64,000 nt of DNA from JANQEU01 sp965601455 (GCA_965601455.1 OZ271831.1:3844001-3908000), one strand, 5' to 3'; shown: positions 34,551 to 43,982, counted from the stretch's first letter. Notes: a model not told the origin generated them from the letters alone. Numbers and translations: made by a program.

Positions 34551-36670
34551 GCCTTGTAGTAATTACTTACAACCGCTTTTTCCATCTTGTCCTTTCGGTT
34601 TGACCGATAGTCAAGTGCTGCCTGTAGAAATCGAGCAGCAGTTTCCAGGTAGTCATATGCAAAAGCCTCGGAAGGTGTTTGAACGTTTATTATATTCACA
34701 TTTTCAGCGAAAGAATATCCTACCTCTATTTTACCGGACTCAATGAAATGATTTTCGAAGTCAGTTATTATTCGATTGTGGGTATTGCAGTGAACATCAG
34801 CATCGAGTAATAATGCTTTGGCCGCAATAACAAAAGAGTGATAACCATAATAAATCGAATCTGACCATCTCTGTTCAACAAATGCTTCTCTCGCTTTGTC
34901 TAACCTGTCCCGGGAATCCAGAAGAACAGTCTCAACGAGGTCCAGGGTCACCCCTGCGCATTCACCAACGCCAATGGCTGGAATAAACTCCACTTCTCTA
35001 CCCCAATCCAAATACTCCTCTTCGATCACCGTGCTTAAATCAGCCAGTTTCTTGAGCAAATCATAGAAATAGATTTTCCCCTGTTGGCGATAATACTCAT
35101 TGAAATATTGATCGTCGGATGCATGATCTTCATAATCATCCAGCAACAGTCGAACAGCATCTGGTATCCTTCTGGTAGGAAGTTTAATGACTTTCTCAGC
35201 GATGTATCCCTTACCATCCGGATCAACGCCTCCCCCAATCACCACTTGCATGGCGGGTAAAACCTTACCCAGATATTTGATGCTGCTTCCATGAAATCCA
35301 ATATTGGCCACCATATGCTGACCGCAGGAGTTCATGCAGCCACTAATCTTTATTTTGATCTGATTTTCATCAATCAGTTCAGGATATTCTTGTCGAACCA
35401 AGTCTTCAAGCTCGGTCGATAGCGCTGTGCTGTTGGTGACTCCAAGATTACAGGTATCGGTGCCAGGGCAGGCGGTAATATCGACTAAGGAATCAAACCC
35501 GGGTTCCGCAAAACCTATTTTTTCCAGCTCAGCGTATATATTCGGCAGGTTCTCGTATCGGACGAATTTGATTAAAAGACCCTGGTTTACTGTTAGTCTA
35601 ATATCCTTAGCGGCGTATTTATCAACTAAATCCGAGATTGCCCGTGCATCTTTACTTGTCAAATTACCTAAAGGAACACGGACCTTGATAGCGTAATAGC
35701 CCTTTTGCTTTTGTTCAAATACATTGATATGCTTCCAACTTTCAAACTTCCGAATGTCCTTAATCGGTAGGGCTGGAAAGTGATTCAAGATCGGGGAGTG
35801 TAACTCTTTCTCCTCCGCTGCAATAGGAAAAGACTTGAATGGTAGTGCATTCCTTTGCTCTTCAACTAAGGTCAGGAACCCGTCCAGGCCAATACCTTTG
35901 GATGGTTCAATCAGGTATTTAAGGCGCGCTTTGTGTCTTCTTTCTCTTTCCCCATATCGATCAAAAACTCTCAAGCTGCTTTCAATGAAAGGAATCAATT
36001 GATCAGCGGCTAGAAACTCATAAGCCTGCACTCCCATAAAAGCCTGCGCTCCTAGTCCTCCTCCAACGAGTACACGAAATCCATGAATACCATCCTTAAC
36101 TTTTGGGATGAATCCAAAATCATGAATGTAGGTGAATGCCTTATCCAGGTCGCTGGAAGAAAAAGCTATCTTTATTTTTCTTCCCATATCCTGACATATG
36201 GGATTTCTTAGAAAATATTCTGTTACCGCCCGCGCATAGGGCGAGATATCAAACGGTTCATCCGGATCTATACCTGCAAATGGTGAACCAGTGACACTGC
36301 GAACGGTATTTCCACAAGCCTCCCTTGTTGTTACCCCTGCAATCTCCAAAGACTCCCATATACGTGGAGAATCTTCCAAACGAACATAATGCAACTGTAC
36401 ATTCTGACGGGTAGTAATGTGCATCTGGCCGTTTGTGTATTCCTCGGATAGGTTTGCGATTGTCCTCAATTGATTTTGGGTTAGCTTTCCATAAGGCACT
36501 TTGATCCTTACCATTTGCACACCTTGTTGGCGTTGTCCATATACGCCGCGGGTTAAGCGAAACAGCTTAAATCTTTCCTCATCTTCTTGACCCTCCCGAT
36601 AGCCTTCAATTCTGGACTTCAACTCTTCAATGTCCTCATTGGCTTCTTTTGATAATAGTGTATTCTCCAT
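34547..36670 (-). CDS. Siroheme sulfite (or nitrite) reductase with C-terminal HEPN domain
   Basis: A 707-residue ferredoxin-type reductase. The first 570 residues hold the duplicated reductase fold, with Fe4S4/siroheme ligands Cys401 and Cys407 (TACPGTDTC) and Cys445 and Cys449 (SGCMNSC). Substrate-site basic residues are typical of the sulfite/nitrite reductase family (KVPYGKLTQNQLR, TTRQNVQLHYVR). Residues about 590-700 look like a HEPN domain (DSIYYGYHSFVIAAKALLLD; THNRIITDFENHFIESGKI), an unusual addition. A SAM riboswitch, a Cys/Met-rich leader ORF and adjacent siroheme genes point to sulfite rather than nitrite. The start ATG at 36670 lies 26 bp after a terminator-like hairpin. Confidence 0.9.
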   Translation of the reverse strand: MENTLLSKEANEDIEELKSRIEGYREGQEDEERFKLFRLTRGVYGQRQQGVQMVRIKVPYGKLTQNQLRTIANLSEEYTNGQMHITTRQNVQLHYVRLEDSPRIWESLEIAGVTTREACGNTVRSVTGSPFAGIDPDEPFDISPYARAVTEYFLRNPICQDMGRKIKIAFSSSDLDKAFTYIHDFGFIPKVKDGIHGFRVLVGGGLGAQAFMGVQAYEFLAADQLIPFIESSLRVFDRYGERERRHKARLKYLIEPSKGIGLDGFLTLVEEQRNALPFKSFPIAAEEKELHSPILNHFPALPIKDIRKFESWKHINVFEQKQKGYYAIKVRVPLGNLTSKDARAISDLVDKYAAKDIRLTVNQGLLIKFVRYENLPNIYAELEKIGFAEPGFDSLVDITACPGTDTCNLGVTNSTALSTELEDLVRQEYPELIDENQIKIKISGCMNSCGQHMVANIGFHGSSIKYLGKVLPAMQVVIGGGVDPDGKGYIAEKVIKLPTRRIPDAVRLLLDDYEDHASDDQYFNEYYRQQGKIYFYDLLKKLADLSTVIEEEYLDWGREVEFIPAIGVGECAGVTLDLVETVLLDSRDRLDKAREAFVEQRWSDSIYYGYHSFVIAAKALLLDADVHCNTHNRIITDFENHFIESGKIEVGYSFAENVNIINVQTPSEAFAYDYLETAARFLQAALDYRSNRKDKMEKAVVSNYYKA

Positions 36671-36696
36671 ATTTGGTATTTGAGTTTATAGAATAA

Positions 36697-36729
36697 AAAA
36701 ACCCCGAGGGCCAGGCCCTCGGGGTTTTT
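36697..36729 (-). terminator. Terminator/attenuator hairpin just before the sulfite reductase start
   Basis: 16-bp perfect stem (AAAAACCCCGAGGGCC on one arm) with a 1-base centre and a T run toward the reductase. It sits 22 bp past the leader ORF stop and 26 bp before the reductase ATG, so transcripts must read through it. That is the expected place for an attenuator. It is symmetric and could also act on the plus strand. Confidence 0.85.
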
Positions 36730-36750
36730 CTTGTCATAGTTTAAGTATTT

Positions 36751-36852
36751 TTAAATCACATATAACGTTATCCCATTTTGCCTGGAGCGATAGTTCTGCA
36801 TACAACATGGCATACAGCAACAACACAGCATATGGGAATTATTTATTTTCAT
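36751..36852 (-). CDS. Cys/Met-rich 33-residue leader peptide
   Basis: A short ORF in the operon leader: ATG at 36852, TAA at 36751, 33 codons. Its centre reads HMLCCCCMPCCM, i.e. six Cys (TGT/TGC) and four Met codons including the start, an extreme bias for two sulfur amino acids whose synthesis depends on the downstream reductase. No Shine-Dalgarno is seen, as usual here. It ends 22 bases before a strong terminator. By analogy with attenuators such as trpL, ribosome stalling at scarce Cys or Met could prevent terminator formation. It is not in conventional gene lists. Low-complexity CAACA repeats on the plus strand are an alternative source of the Cys run. Confidence 0.6.
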   Translation of the reverse strand: MKINNSHMLCCCCMPCCMQNYRSRQNGITLYVI

Positions 36853-36910
36853 TTGGTTCAGGTAACGTATTATGTAGTTTTTGGTTTGAAAAGAATCTTG
36901 TTCTATAGCA

Positions 36911-36955
36911 AAAAACTGCTTTACAACATCAATAGCAACAACAGTTAATGCTATT
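36911..36955 (-). ncRNA. Possible expression-platform hairpins in the sulfite reductase leader
   Basis: Between the riboswitch and the leader ORF, two overlapping stems are possible on the minus-strand RNA: AATAGCA / TGCTATT (36931-36955), and AACTG / CAGTT followed by six T (36911-36946). They share bases and so exclude each other. This is a hand-folded observation. Confidence 0.35.
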
Positions 36956-36998
36956 CCGTAATGGGTTGCAACAAGTATTATTTTCTGTTTTTCTCATC

Positions 36999-37095
36999 AT
37001 TTATATTCACTTTCGTTCAGGAATTAGCACCACGATTATGTATCAGGTTGCTAGCACGTCATCGAGCCTGTCTCTCAGCGCTTCTTTATAAATAT
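36999..37095 (-). ncRNA. SAM-I riboswitch
   Basis: The minus-strand RNA carries the S-box signature: GAGAGACAGGCUCGAUGA (consensus GAGGGACUGGCCCGAUGA), then GCAACC, and GGUGCUAAUUCC, in the right order and spacing. P1 can form from UUUAUA near 37092 and UAUAAAU at 37005-36999; P2 from AGCGC and GUGCU. It lies about 330 bases upstream of the sulfite reductase start, with the Cys/Met leader ORF and a terminator in between. It should repress sulfur assimilation when SAM is plentiful. Confidence 0.9.
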
Positions 37096-37160
37096 CGACC
37101 TAAGAATTAGATCGCTCGCAACAAATGTGTAGGAGATTTATTGATTTTCCAAAAAAAGTG

Positions 37161-37189
37161 AAAAAAAGCTTTAAGGTTGTTAGTAAGCT
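37161..37189 (-). terminator. Weak terminator candidate after purF
   Basis: Minus-strand AGCTT ... AAGCT (5-bp stem, 13-base loop) followed by seven T. It overlaps the last codons of purF and is short, so it is only a candidate. Confidence 0.3.
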
Positions 37190-39066
37190 CTGACTTCCAC
37201 TCCCTTCATAAAGTTTATGAATGCCTTGTTTACCACCCGGTTTCCTCCTCTTGTGGGGTAGAGACCTGTAAAATACCAATCTCCGAGGTGATTGGGACAC
37301 GCGGCATGTAGATTATCAACCGTTTGATAAACTACCTGCAGTTCCGCCTTCATACTTGCCGGTTTCACGATTTCAGCAATTTTATTCGAAATCTGTTCCT
37401 GTGTGAACAGGTGATAAAGCTCATTTACAAAATTTGGTTGGTCCGGATTATTCTGATCAGCAATACACTTATCAAAAACCTCGTCCAACATGTACTCTTT
37501 GTCATGATCCTTTAGCAACGCAAGCAATGCTCTGAATGCCACGAAGTCCTTCATTTTGCTCATGTCAATTCCGTAGCAATCAGGAAATCTAATTTGTGGA
37601 GCTGAGGACACTATGACTATCTTTTTCGGATTCAGTCGATCTAATAAAGTCAGAATACTCTTTTCTAAAGTAGTCCCACGAACGATACTGTCGTCAACCA
37701 CAACAAGAGTATCGGTTCCCTTCTTGATCATCTCATAGGTGGTATCATAGACGTGAGCAACAAGATCATCACGATGCTCATCATCTGTGATAAATGTCCG
37801 GTGTTTCACGTCCTTCAATACAAGTTTCTCCACCCTTAACCGGAATGATAACGCCTCCTCCAAAGTCTGAGCACTGGGTTTACCCTCTATGACAATTTCT
37901 TTGGTCTTTTCGAGCAGGTATGTCTCTAAGCCGCTCAGTAATCCTAAAAAGGATGTTTCGGCCGTGTTTGGTATGTAACTGAGAACTGTGTTCTTCAGAT
38001 CAAAATTGACGGCCTTTAAAACTTGTGGGACAAGAAGTTCTCCAAGCTTTTTTCGCTCCCTGTAAATATCAGGGTCAGTACCCCTGGAAAAATAGATCCT
38101 TTCGAATGAGCAAGATTTCTTCTCCAAAGGCTCAATGAATCTCTTCTCCGTATAGTCACCATCCTTTTCGATAATTAAAGCATGGCCGGGCTTTACTTCC
38201 TGGATTTCCGAATATTCACAGTTGAAAGCTGTTTTAATCGCCGGCTTTTCGGAAGCAACAACAATTACTTCGTCATCGACATAGTAGTAGGCCGGTCGAA
38301 TTCCAGCAGGATCCCTGGCCACAAAAGAAGCTCCATGACCTACCATACCTACCATGGTATATCCACCATCAAAATCTTTACAAGAGCGTCTTAAAACATT
38401 TTGAAGATCCAGGTCATTTTCAATAATTCGGGTTATCTCCTGGTTGGAGTAGTTGTCCTTGTATTTAGAAAAGATCTGTTGATTCTCATCATCCAGAAAA
38501 TGACCAATTTTCTCCATGACCGTAACTGTGTCAACTTTGTCCTTCGGATGCTGGCCAAGATCAACCAGCTTCTCAAACAACTCATCAACATTAGTCATGT
38601 TAAAATTTCCTGCCATCACAAGATTTCTACTTCGCCAATTGTTTTGCCGAAGAAATGGATGACAGTTTTCAATGCTGTTTTTTCCATGAGTGCCATACCT
38701 TAGATGACCAAGCCATACCTCCCCCGTGTAGGCATAGTTTTCTTTCAACCAGCTGGCATTCATGTAGTTATCGGGATCCTCCCTTTGCGCTTTTTTATAT
38801 TTCTTACCTATCTTCTCAAAGATGGCCGCAATGGGTTGGGGGTCGATGGTACGATATCGGCTGATATATCTTTTACCAACAGGAACATCGACCTTGATAT
38901 TTGCGATTCCAGCCCCGTCTTGTCCACGATTATGCTGCTTCTGCATAAGCAGATACATTTTGTTTACCGCGTACGTTGGGGTTTTATACTTGTCAATATA
39001 ATACTGGAGGGGCTTTCTGAGCCTTAGAAAAGCAACACCGCATTCGTGCTTGATGGGATCGCTCAT
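37180..39066 (-). CDS. purF: Amidophosphoribosyltransferase, long Bacteroidota form
   Basis: A 628-residue protein combining an N-terminal class II glutamine amidotransferase with a PRTase domain. It makes 5-phosphoribosylamine from PRPP and glutamine at the start of purine synthesis. The nucleophile should be Cys9 after propeptide removal (MSDPIKHECGVAFLRL). RGQDGAGI and GHLRYGTHG are amidotransferase motifs, and VVVDDSIVRGTT is the PRPP-binding loop. It is about 130 residues longer than E. coli PurF (about 505), mostly from insertions and a long C-terminus; this is typical of the Bacteroidota form as far as I remember. It starts 32 bp after nuoN and may be on the same transcript. Confidence 0.88.
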   Translation of the reverse strand: MSDPIKHECGVAFLRLRKPLQYYIDKYKTPTYAVNKMYLLMQKQHNRGQDGAGIANIKVDVPVGKRYISRYRTIDPQPIAAIFEKIGKKYKKAQREDPDNYMNASWLKENYAYTGEVWLGHLRYGTHGKNSIENCHPFLRQNNWRSRNLVMAGNFNMTNVDELFEKLVDLGQHPKDKVDTVTVMEKIGHFLDDENQQIFSKYKDNYSNQEITRIIENDLDLQNVLRRSCKDFDGGYTMVGMVGHGASFVARDPAGIRPAYYYVDDEVIVVASEKPAIKTAFNCEYSEIQEVKPGHALIIEKDGDYTEKRFIEPLEKKSCSFERIYFSRGTDPDIYRERKKLGELLVPQVLKAVNFDLKNTVLSYIPNTAETSFLGLLSGLETYLLEKTKEIVIEGKPSAQTLEEALSFRLRVEKLVLKDVKHRTFITDDEHRDDLVAHVYDTTYEMIKKGTDTLVVVDDSIVRGTTLEKSILTLLDRLNPKKIVIVSSAPQIRFPDCYGIDMSKMKDFVAFRALLALLKDHDKEYMLDEVFDKCIADQNNPDQPNFVNELYHLFTQEQISNKIAEIVKPASMKAELQVVYQTVDNLHAACPNHLGDWYFTGLYPTRGGNRVVNKAFINFMKGVEVRAY

Positions 39067-39098
39067 TGTGGGTGGTTATCTAGTTTCGGCACCATTAC

Positions 39099-40487
39099 CT
39101 ATACACTATCTAATATACTAGGATAGAAGAACAAAATTAACAAAGCGGTAACAAAAAAAGTTGCTAGGGCAATTTCAAACCTTCTTACTTGTCCGCTGTG
39201 CGATGCTTCCATAAGAAACATGTGATAAGGAATTCGTAAGTAGAAAAACAAACTAGCCACAGTACTCAAAATACCTACGAGAAAATAGGTAAGCCATAAA
39301 TTCGATCCTATTTGTTCAAAAGAGACCCATACTTGAGAGAACAGGATCAATTTTGCTGTAAATCCACCTGCTGGCGGCAGCCCAATAAGTGAAATCAACA
39401 CAATTACAAACATTGAAGCCCAAACCCCATTTACCCTGCCAAAACCATTGATGTCCTGCAGAAAGATGGATTTATTCAGTTTTTTCTCCATTGTGTCGAC
39501 CAGGTAGAATGCGCCATAACTCATTATAGCATAAACCACAGCATAGTATAAAAATCCTTGAATCTCCATCCTGGGAGATATAACTACCAGCGGAAGTAAA
39601 AAGCCTGAATGTGCGATTGCACCAAATGAAATTAGGCGTTTGATATTCTTCTGAACAAGTGCCGAGAGCGTACCCCACAGTACAGAAATCAAAGCCAACA
39701 CCATCAATAAAGAACTAAGTAATTCAAAGTGGTCTTCTTTCAACAAAGGAAGCAACTGGTAGATCAAGCCAAAGCCTGCCAATTTCGGAACAACTGAAAA
39801 CAAGGCAACCGAATCACCTGGTGCACCTTGATAGGTGTTTGGGACCCATAAATGAAGTGGAAAGACAGAGGCCTTGAAGAGCACACCGGCAAAAAATAAT
39901 ATAATTCCGGAAGTAGATAGGTAATTGAATTCCAAATCCGTCAGTAACATGGATCCGCTCGAGCCATAGAGCAATGAAATGCCGAACAACATAATGGCGG
40001 AACTGACTCCACCAAAGAGTAGGTACTTTAAGGCTGCTTCTGTACCCTTTTTACTGAATCGAAGACCAGCTAAGAGGTAACCAGAATAAGAGGTCAATTC
40101 AATACTCAGATAGATGAGTAAAAGGTTGGTAAAACTCACCATAAACATGGACCCAACCACCAGGGCAATACTGAGAAAGTAGAATTCCAGCTGGTGGTCT
40201 TTCCTTCCAAAAACAGGTAAAAGAGCTCCGGCTGTAATAAAAATTATCTTCAAGGCATAGGAAGTATCATCAAGCCGAACAAAATCCTCAAAGTATGATC
40301 CCGACTCAGGTGATAAAAAAAACAAGGAGATTAAAAGCACAACAACATACACCGCTGTTAATATCCGGCGATCACTGGTGACCAGACCTGAAATAAGGAA
40401 CACAATGGAACCGAATACCAGCACGATTTCCGGGCTGAAGACAGCTAAATCCTGTAAAATTCCCTCCAGAGTAAACCTCAGATCCAC
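39099..40487 (-). CDS. nuoN: NADH-quinone oxidoreductase subunit N
   Basis: A 462-residue antiporter-like membrane subunit of complex I, with about 14 hydrophobic helices. It shares the proton-translocating fold with NuoL and NuoM. The key Glu is in LLIYLSIELTSYSGYLLAG, and the conserved Lys segments ASVFPLHLWVPNTYQGAPGD and ALVQKNIKRLISFGAIAHSG are present. It is the last nuo gene here, 2 bp after nuoM, and purF follows after 32 bp. A start inside the operon is given by ATG at 40487. No sign of decay. Confidence 0.95.
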   Translation of the reverse strand: MDLRFTLEGILQDLAVFSPEIVLVFGSIVFLISGLVTSDRRILTAVYVVVLLISLFFLSPESGSYFEDFVRLDDTSYALKIIFITAGALLPVFGRKDHQLEFYFLSIALVVGSMFMVSFTNLLLIYLSIELTSYSGYLLAGLRFSKKGTEAALKYLLFGGVSSAIMLFGISLLYGSSGSMLLTDLEFNYLSTSGIILFFAGVLFKASVFPLHLWVPNTYQGAPGDSVALFSVVPKLAGFGLIYQLLPLLKEDHFELLSSLLMVLALISVLWGTLSALVQKNIKRLISFGAIAHSGFLLPLVVISPRMEIQGFLYYAVVYAIMSYGAFYLVDTMEKKLNKSIFLQDINGFGRVNGVWASMFVIVLISLIGLPPAGGFTAKLILFSQVWVSFEQIGSNLWLTYFLVGILSTVASLFFYLRIPYHMFLMEASHSGQVRRFEIALATFFVTALLILFFYPSILDSV

Positions 40488-40489
40488 GG

Positions 40490-42109
40490 TCAGTTGATGG
40501 TTGATTCAGATCCGATAGCGCTTATATGGCTAAGAAAAACAGAAATGGATTGATCAAGGAAATCAATTGCTAACCTTGGGTAAACACCTAACACAAGTAT
40601 CAATACCAGCAACGGAATGAATACTAACCATTCTCTTCTCGTCAGATCCGTAAACTGATCCAGCCATTCTTCTTTGCGCACCCAGAAGTTACCAAAGAAC
40701 ATCCTCTGAAGTGTCCATAAATAGTAAGTAGCTGATATAATCACCCCTGAAACAGATGCTATTGCTATCCATCGTGGAACCAAGCTATTCGTAGTGGCTG
40801 AAGAAAAGGCTCCGATAAACACTAATATTTCTCCTACGAATCCCGATAGTCCAGGTAATCCCAGGGAGGCAAAGAAGACAACGACAACAACAAATGTGTA
40901 CCCTTTCAGTTGATACGCCAATCCACTGTAGTTCTCTATTCGACGATCCCCGGTCCGATCATATATCACCCCTGCGATCAGGAATAAAGCCGCAGATATC
41001 AATCCATGAGACAGCATATGAAATATTGAACCAGTAAACCCTTCAATAGTTATCGATGCTAATCCCAGAAGGACAAATCCCATATGAGAGACGGAACTAT
41101 ACGCTATCATTCTCTTGATATCTCGTTGAGCCAGTGCATTGAGACCTCCATAAACGATAGATAAGATGCCAAAGAAGGCAATCAATGGACCAAAAGTGTA
41201 CCCTCCTTCTGGGAATAGGCCATAAGCAAAACGAAAAATCCCATATCCTCCGACTTTAAGCAGCAAACCGGCAAGGATTACTGAGATCGCAGTAGGGGCT
41301 TCGACATGAGCATCCGGCAGCCAGGTGTGAAAAGGAACAACCGGAAGCTTAATGGCAAACCCAATTAACAACAAAAGAAACGCTATTAGTCGGGGAGTAT
41401 AACCAAGAAAACTTTCTGAACTCGAAGGATGCAAGAAAGCGTCGGGAGAAACATTTGCTACATCTGAAATGTAGAGCAAGTTGAAGGTATGTACTTGAGT
41501 ACCGGGTTCGGTAACGCCCAGGTAAACACCAATCATCACGATTAAAATGAGCACAGACCCAAAAAGGGTATAAAGAAAGAATTTCACCGAAGCATAGGCT
41601 CTTCTCGGACCTCCCCAGATGCCGATCATAAAGAACATAGGGAGAAGCATCAGCTCGAAAAACAAGTAAAAAAGGAAGAAATCAAGAGCAAGGAAACAAC
41701 CTACAATACTTGCGTTAAGAATGTTAAAAAGCACAAAGTAACCTTTGCGTTGGAGTTCTTGCGCCCAGCTACTTATCGTCGCGATGATCATAATGAACGA
41801 CGATAGTACTGTTAATAAAATGCCCACACCATCCGCACCAATATGATAATCAATTGAAAACTGTAAGGAATCCGTTAAAGAAAAGGTGATCCAGCGGTAT
41901 TTCTCAACAAACTGAAAGGACTGCAAATAACCCTGACTTAGGTCTTTATCGAAGATAATTAAAGCCCATAGGCAGAATATAAACTGAATAATTCCCGTAA
42001 AAAGAGTAATCCACTTGAAATAAGGATAAAGACTTCTGGGTAGAATCAGGAGCAGTAACCCAACCAGAAGAGGCAATAAAATGATAATGGATAATAGGTG
42101 TCCCTGCAT
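40490..42109 (-). CDS. nuoM: NADH-quinone oxidoreductase subunit M
   Basis: A 539-residue antiporter-like subunit in the distal membrane arm. It has about 14 helices; the essential Glu is seen in FLFYLFFELMLLPMFFMIG and the Lys channel segments in PVVPFHTWLPDAHVEAPTAI and NALAQRDIKRMIAYSSVSHM. The gene lies one base after nuoL's frame end and two before nuoN. The length is slightly above the usual 500 residues. Full length and intact. Confidence 0.96.
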   Translation of the reverse strand: MQGHLLSIIILLPLLVGLLLLILPRSLYPYFKWITLFTGIIQFIFCLWALIIFDKDLSQGYLQSFQFVEKYRWITFSLTDSLQFSIDYHIGADGVGILLTVLSSFIMIIATISSWAQELQRKGYFVLFNILNASIVGCFLALDFFLFYLFFELMLLPMFFMIGIWGGPRRAYASVKFFLYTLFGSVLILIVMIGVYLGVTEPGTQVHTFNLLYISDVANVSPDAFLHPSSSESFLGYTPRLIAFLLLLIGFAIKLPVVPFHTWLPDAHVEAPTAISVILAGLLLKVGGYGIFRFAYGLFPEGGYTFGPLIAFFGILSIVYGGLNALAQRDIKRMIAYSSVSHMGFVLLGLASITIEGFTGSIFHMLSHGLISAALFLIAGVIYDRTGDRRIENYSGLAYQLKGYTFVVVVVFFASLGLPGLSGFVGEILVFIGAFSSATTNSLVPRWIAIASVSGVIISATYYLWTLQRMFFGNFWVRKEEWLDQFTDLTRREWLVFIPLLVLILVLGVYPRLAIDFLDQSISVFLSHISAIGSESTIN

Positions 42110-42110
42110 G

Positions 42111-43982
42111 TCAGATCAGTACCAAAAAAATCAAAATTAAAATAATACCTGTGACCGACCAGAAAAGATGCAGCTGAACCCTTCTGGAATGAAATAGTCT
42201 AACAAAGTCACCAATGGCTCGGAAGATCCATGATATGAAATTCAGTATTCCATCGACGATGACCTTATCAAATATGTCCATCACCTTCGCTGTCAAAACC
42301 ACGAACATGCCAGTCTTGTCAATTACTGGGTCAAGTACTCGGTTGTCTATACTCTTCACAAAATGGGCGATTTGCTGATACCCATTCAACAAATAAGATT
42401 GATATATCTTATCCAGGTAAAATGCCTGAAAAGAAAATGCCCTCACTCTCTCATTAACATAAGTAGCATACTTTTTTCTTTCGTAACCTAATAGTGTTCC
42501 TAATACAACCAAAAGAATTGAAACCGGCGTCAACCAGATTGGAAAAGCTGCCACATTGGAGTTAGCATTGAACCACTGGTCAACAAGGACAAAGTCTGAG
42601 GCAAGCGGATTCAAATTATAGAAAAACCAAAAGGTCCCTAAGCTAAGGGCTATTAGAGGTACCCCGAATATCCATGAAATTGACGCTTTTTTGACATTTT
42701 TCGGTTTTTCAAAAAAGATCATTAGAACCTGCCGAGTCATGTAGAAGGCTGTTAAAACGATGGTAAAAAGGGCAATTATCGGCACAATCCACCTCCATCC
42801 CCCATCCGATGACCAAAGAAAAGAAGCCGCCACAATCCCTTCTTTAGTGAAGAACCCACTGAAAAAGGGAAGTCCTACTAAGGCTAATGTACAAACTATG
42901 TATACTCCAAAAATGATAGGAGAACCTGTCTTAAGACCACCCATGTTTCTCATGTCCTGGGGATTTTTATCCGGAAAAGAATGATGCATTTGATGTATAA
43001 TGGCCCCAGCAGCTAAGAATAGGCCTGCTTTGAAAAATGCATGCGTCCATAAATGGAATAATGCCATTTCCCTTGCCCCAACTCCTACCGCCAGGGTCAT
43101 ATAGCCTAGCTGGGAAATAGTTGAATAGGCAAGAACCTTTTTTATATCCCATTGAGTCATGGCCGCAACCCCTGCCATTAGTGCTGAGAGACCTCCGATT
43201 AGTGCTGTGAAATCCAAGATAATCGGATGCAGGTAAGGAGATATTCTTACCAACAGATATATACCTGCAGCTACCATGGTTGCTGCATGAATCAGGGCCG
43301 AAACAGGAGTGGGTCCGGCCATAGCCCTGGGTAACCAATGATAGAATGGAAATTGTGCTGATTTACCGAAACATCCCATGACAATCAAAAAACTAGCGAG
43401 CGGCGACAATGTATTGTCCAGCTGATTAAACGACCCCCCAATCTCCATCAGCATCAGCATGATACCGGCGATCAACATGGCATCCGCCACCCGGTTAGTG
43501 ATAAACGCTATTCTTGAGGCCTCTGAGTTTTCATTCTCTTGATACCAAAATCCAATCAATAAGTAGGAAGAAAAGCCCACCAGCTCCCAGAATATGAAAA
43601 GCAGAATAATATGTCCCGCGATCAACAAACCGATCATAGAGGTAGTAAAGAGACTCAGGAAGGCAAAATATTGATCAATACGGCTGTCGCCTTTCATGTA
43701 CTCTATTGAGAATAGGTGAACCATGAAAGAGATAAAGTACACCAAGGCAATCAACCAGGCGGAAATAACATCAACTCTCCATTCAAGTTGCCATCCAGGC
43801 AACCATTCAAAGTCGCATTCTATTGGTTGACTGAAAGTAACAATAAGAAAGACGGATAGAAAAAATCCTGACCCAACAAAAAAGGTAGAATACCACCCTG
43901 AAGCCTTACCTGAAAACAATGCAAGTATACCCCCAACTAACGGTAGGGTTATGGTTAGACCATATAGTATTGATTCACTCAA
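42111..43982 (-). CDS. nuoL: NADH-quinone oxidoreductase subunit L
   Basis: A 623-residue distal proton-pumping subunit of complex I. Conserved segments are IILLFIFWELVGFSSYLLIG (key Glu), FPFYHWLPRAMAGPTPVSAL, ATMVAAGIYLLVRI and MTQWDIKKVLAYSTISQLGY, and a C-terminal lateral helix region with a long amphipathic stretch follows. It overlaps nuoK by 4 bp. Length and motifs are normal for the subunit. It acts with NuoM and NuoN as an ion channel; Na+ versus H+ coupling is not readable. Confidence 0.97.
   Translation of the reverse strand: MSESILYGLTITLPLVGGILALFSGKASGWYSTFFVGSGFFLSVFLIVTFSQPIECDFEWLPGWQLEWRVDVISAWLIALVYFISFMVHLFSIEYMKGDSRIDQYFAFLSLFTTSMIGLLIAGHIILLFIFWELVGFSSYLLIGFWYQENENSEASRIAFITNRVADAMLIAGIMLMLMEIGGSFNQLDNTLSPLASFLIVMGCFGKSAQFPFYHWLPRAMAGPTPVSALIHAATMVAAGIYLLVRISPYLHPIILDFTALIGGLSALMAGVAAMTQWDIKKVLAYSTISQLGYMTLAVGVGAREMALFHLWTHAFFKAGLFLAAGAIIHQMHHSFPDKNPQDMRNMGGLKTGSPIIFGVYIVCTLALVGLPFFSGFFTKEGIVAASFLWSSDGGWRWIVPIIALFTIVLTAFYMTRQVLMIFFEKPKNVKKASISWIFGVPLIALSLGTFWFFYNLNPLASDFVLVDQWFNANSNVAAFPIWLTPVSILLVVLGTLLGYERKKYATYVNERVRAFSFQAFYLDKIYQSYLLNGYQQIAHFVKSIDNRVLDPVIDKTGMFVVLTAKVMDIFDKVIVDGILNFISWIFRAIGDFVRLFHSRRVQLHLFWSVTGIILILIFLVLI

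Noticed and set aside
37180..39066. PurF as a possible fusion because it is about 130 residues too long
   Set aside because: Both domains are complete and continuous and no extra domain is recognised; the longer form is known in Bacteroidota as far as I recall.
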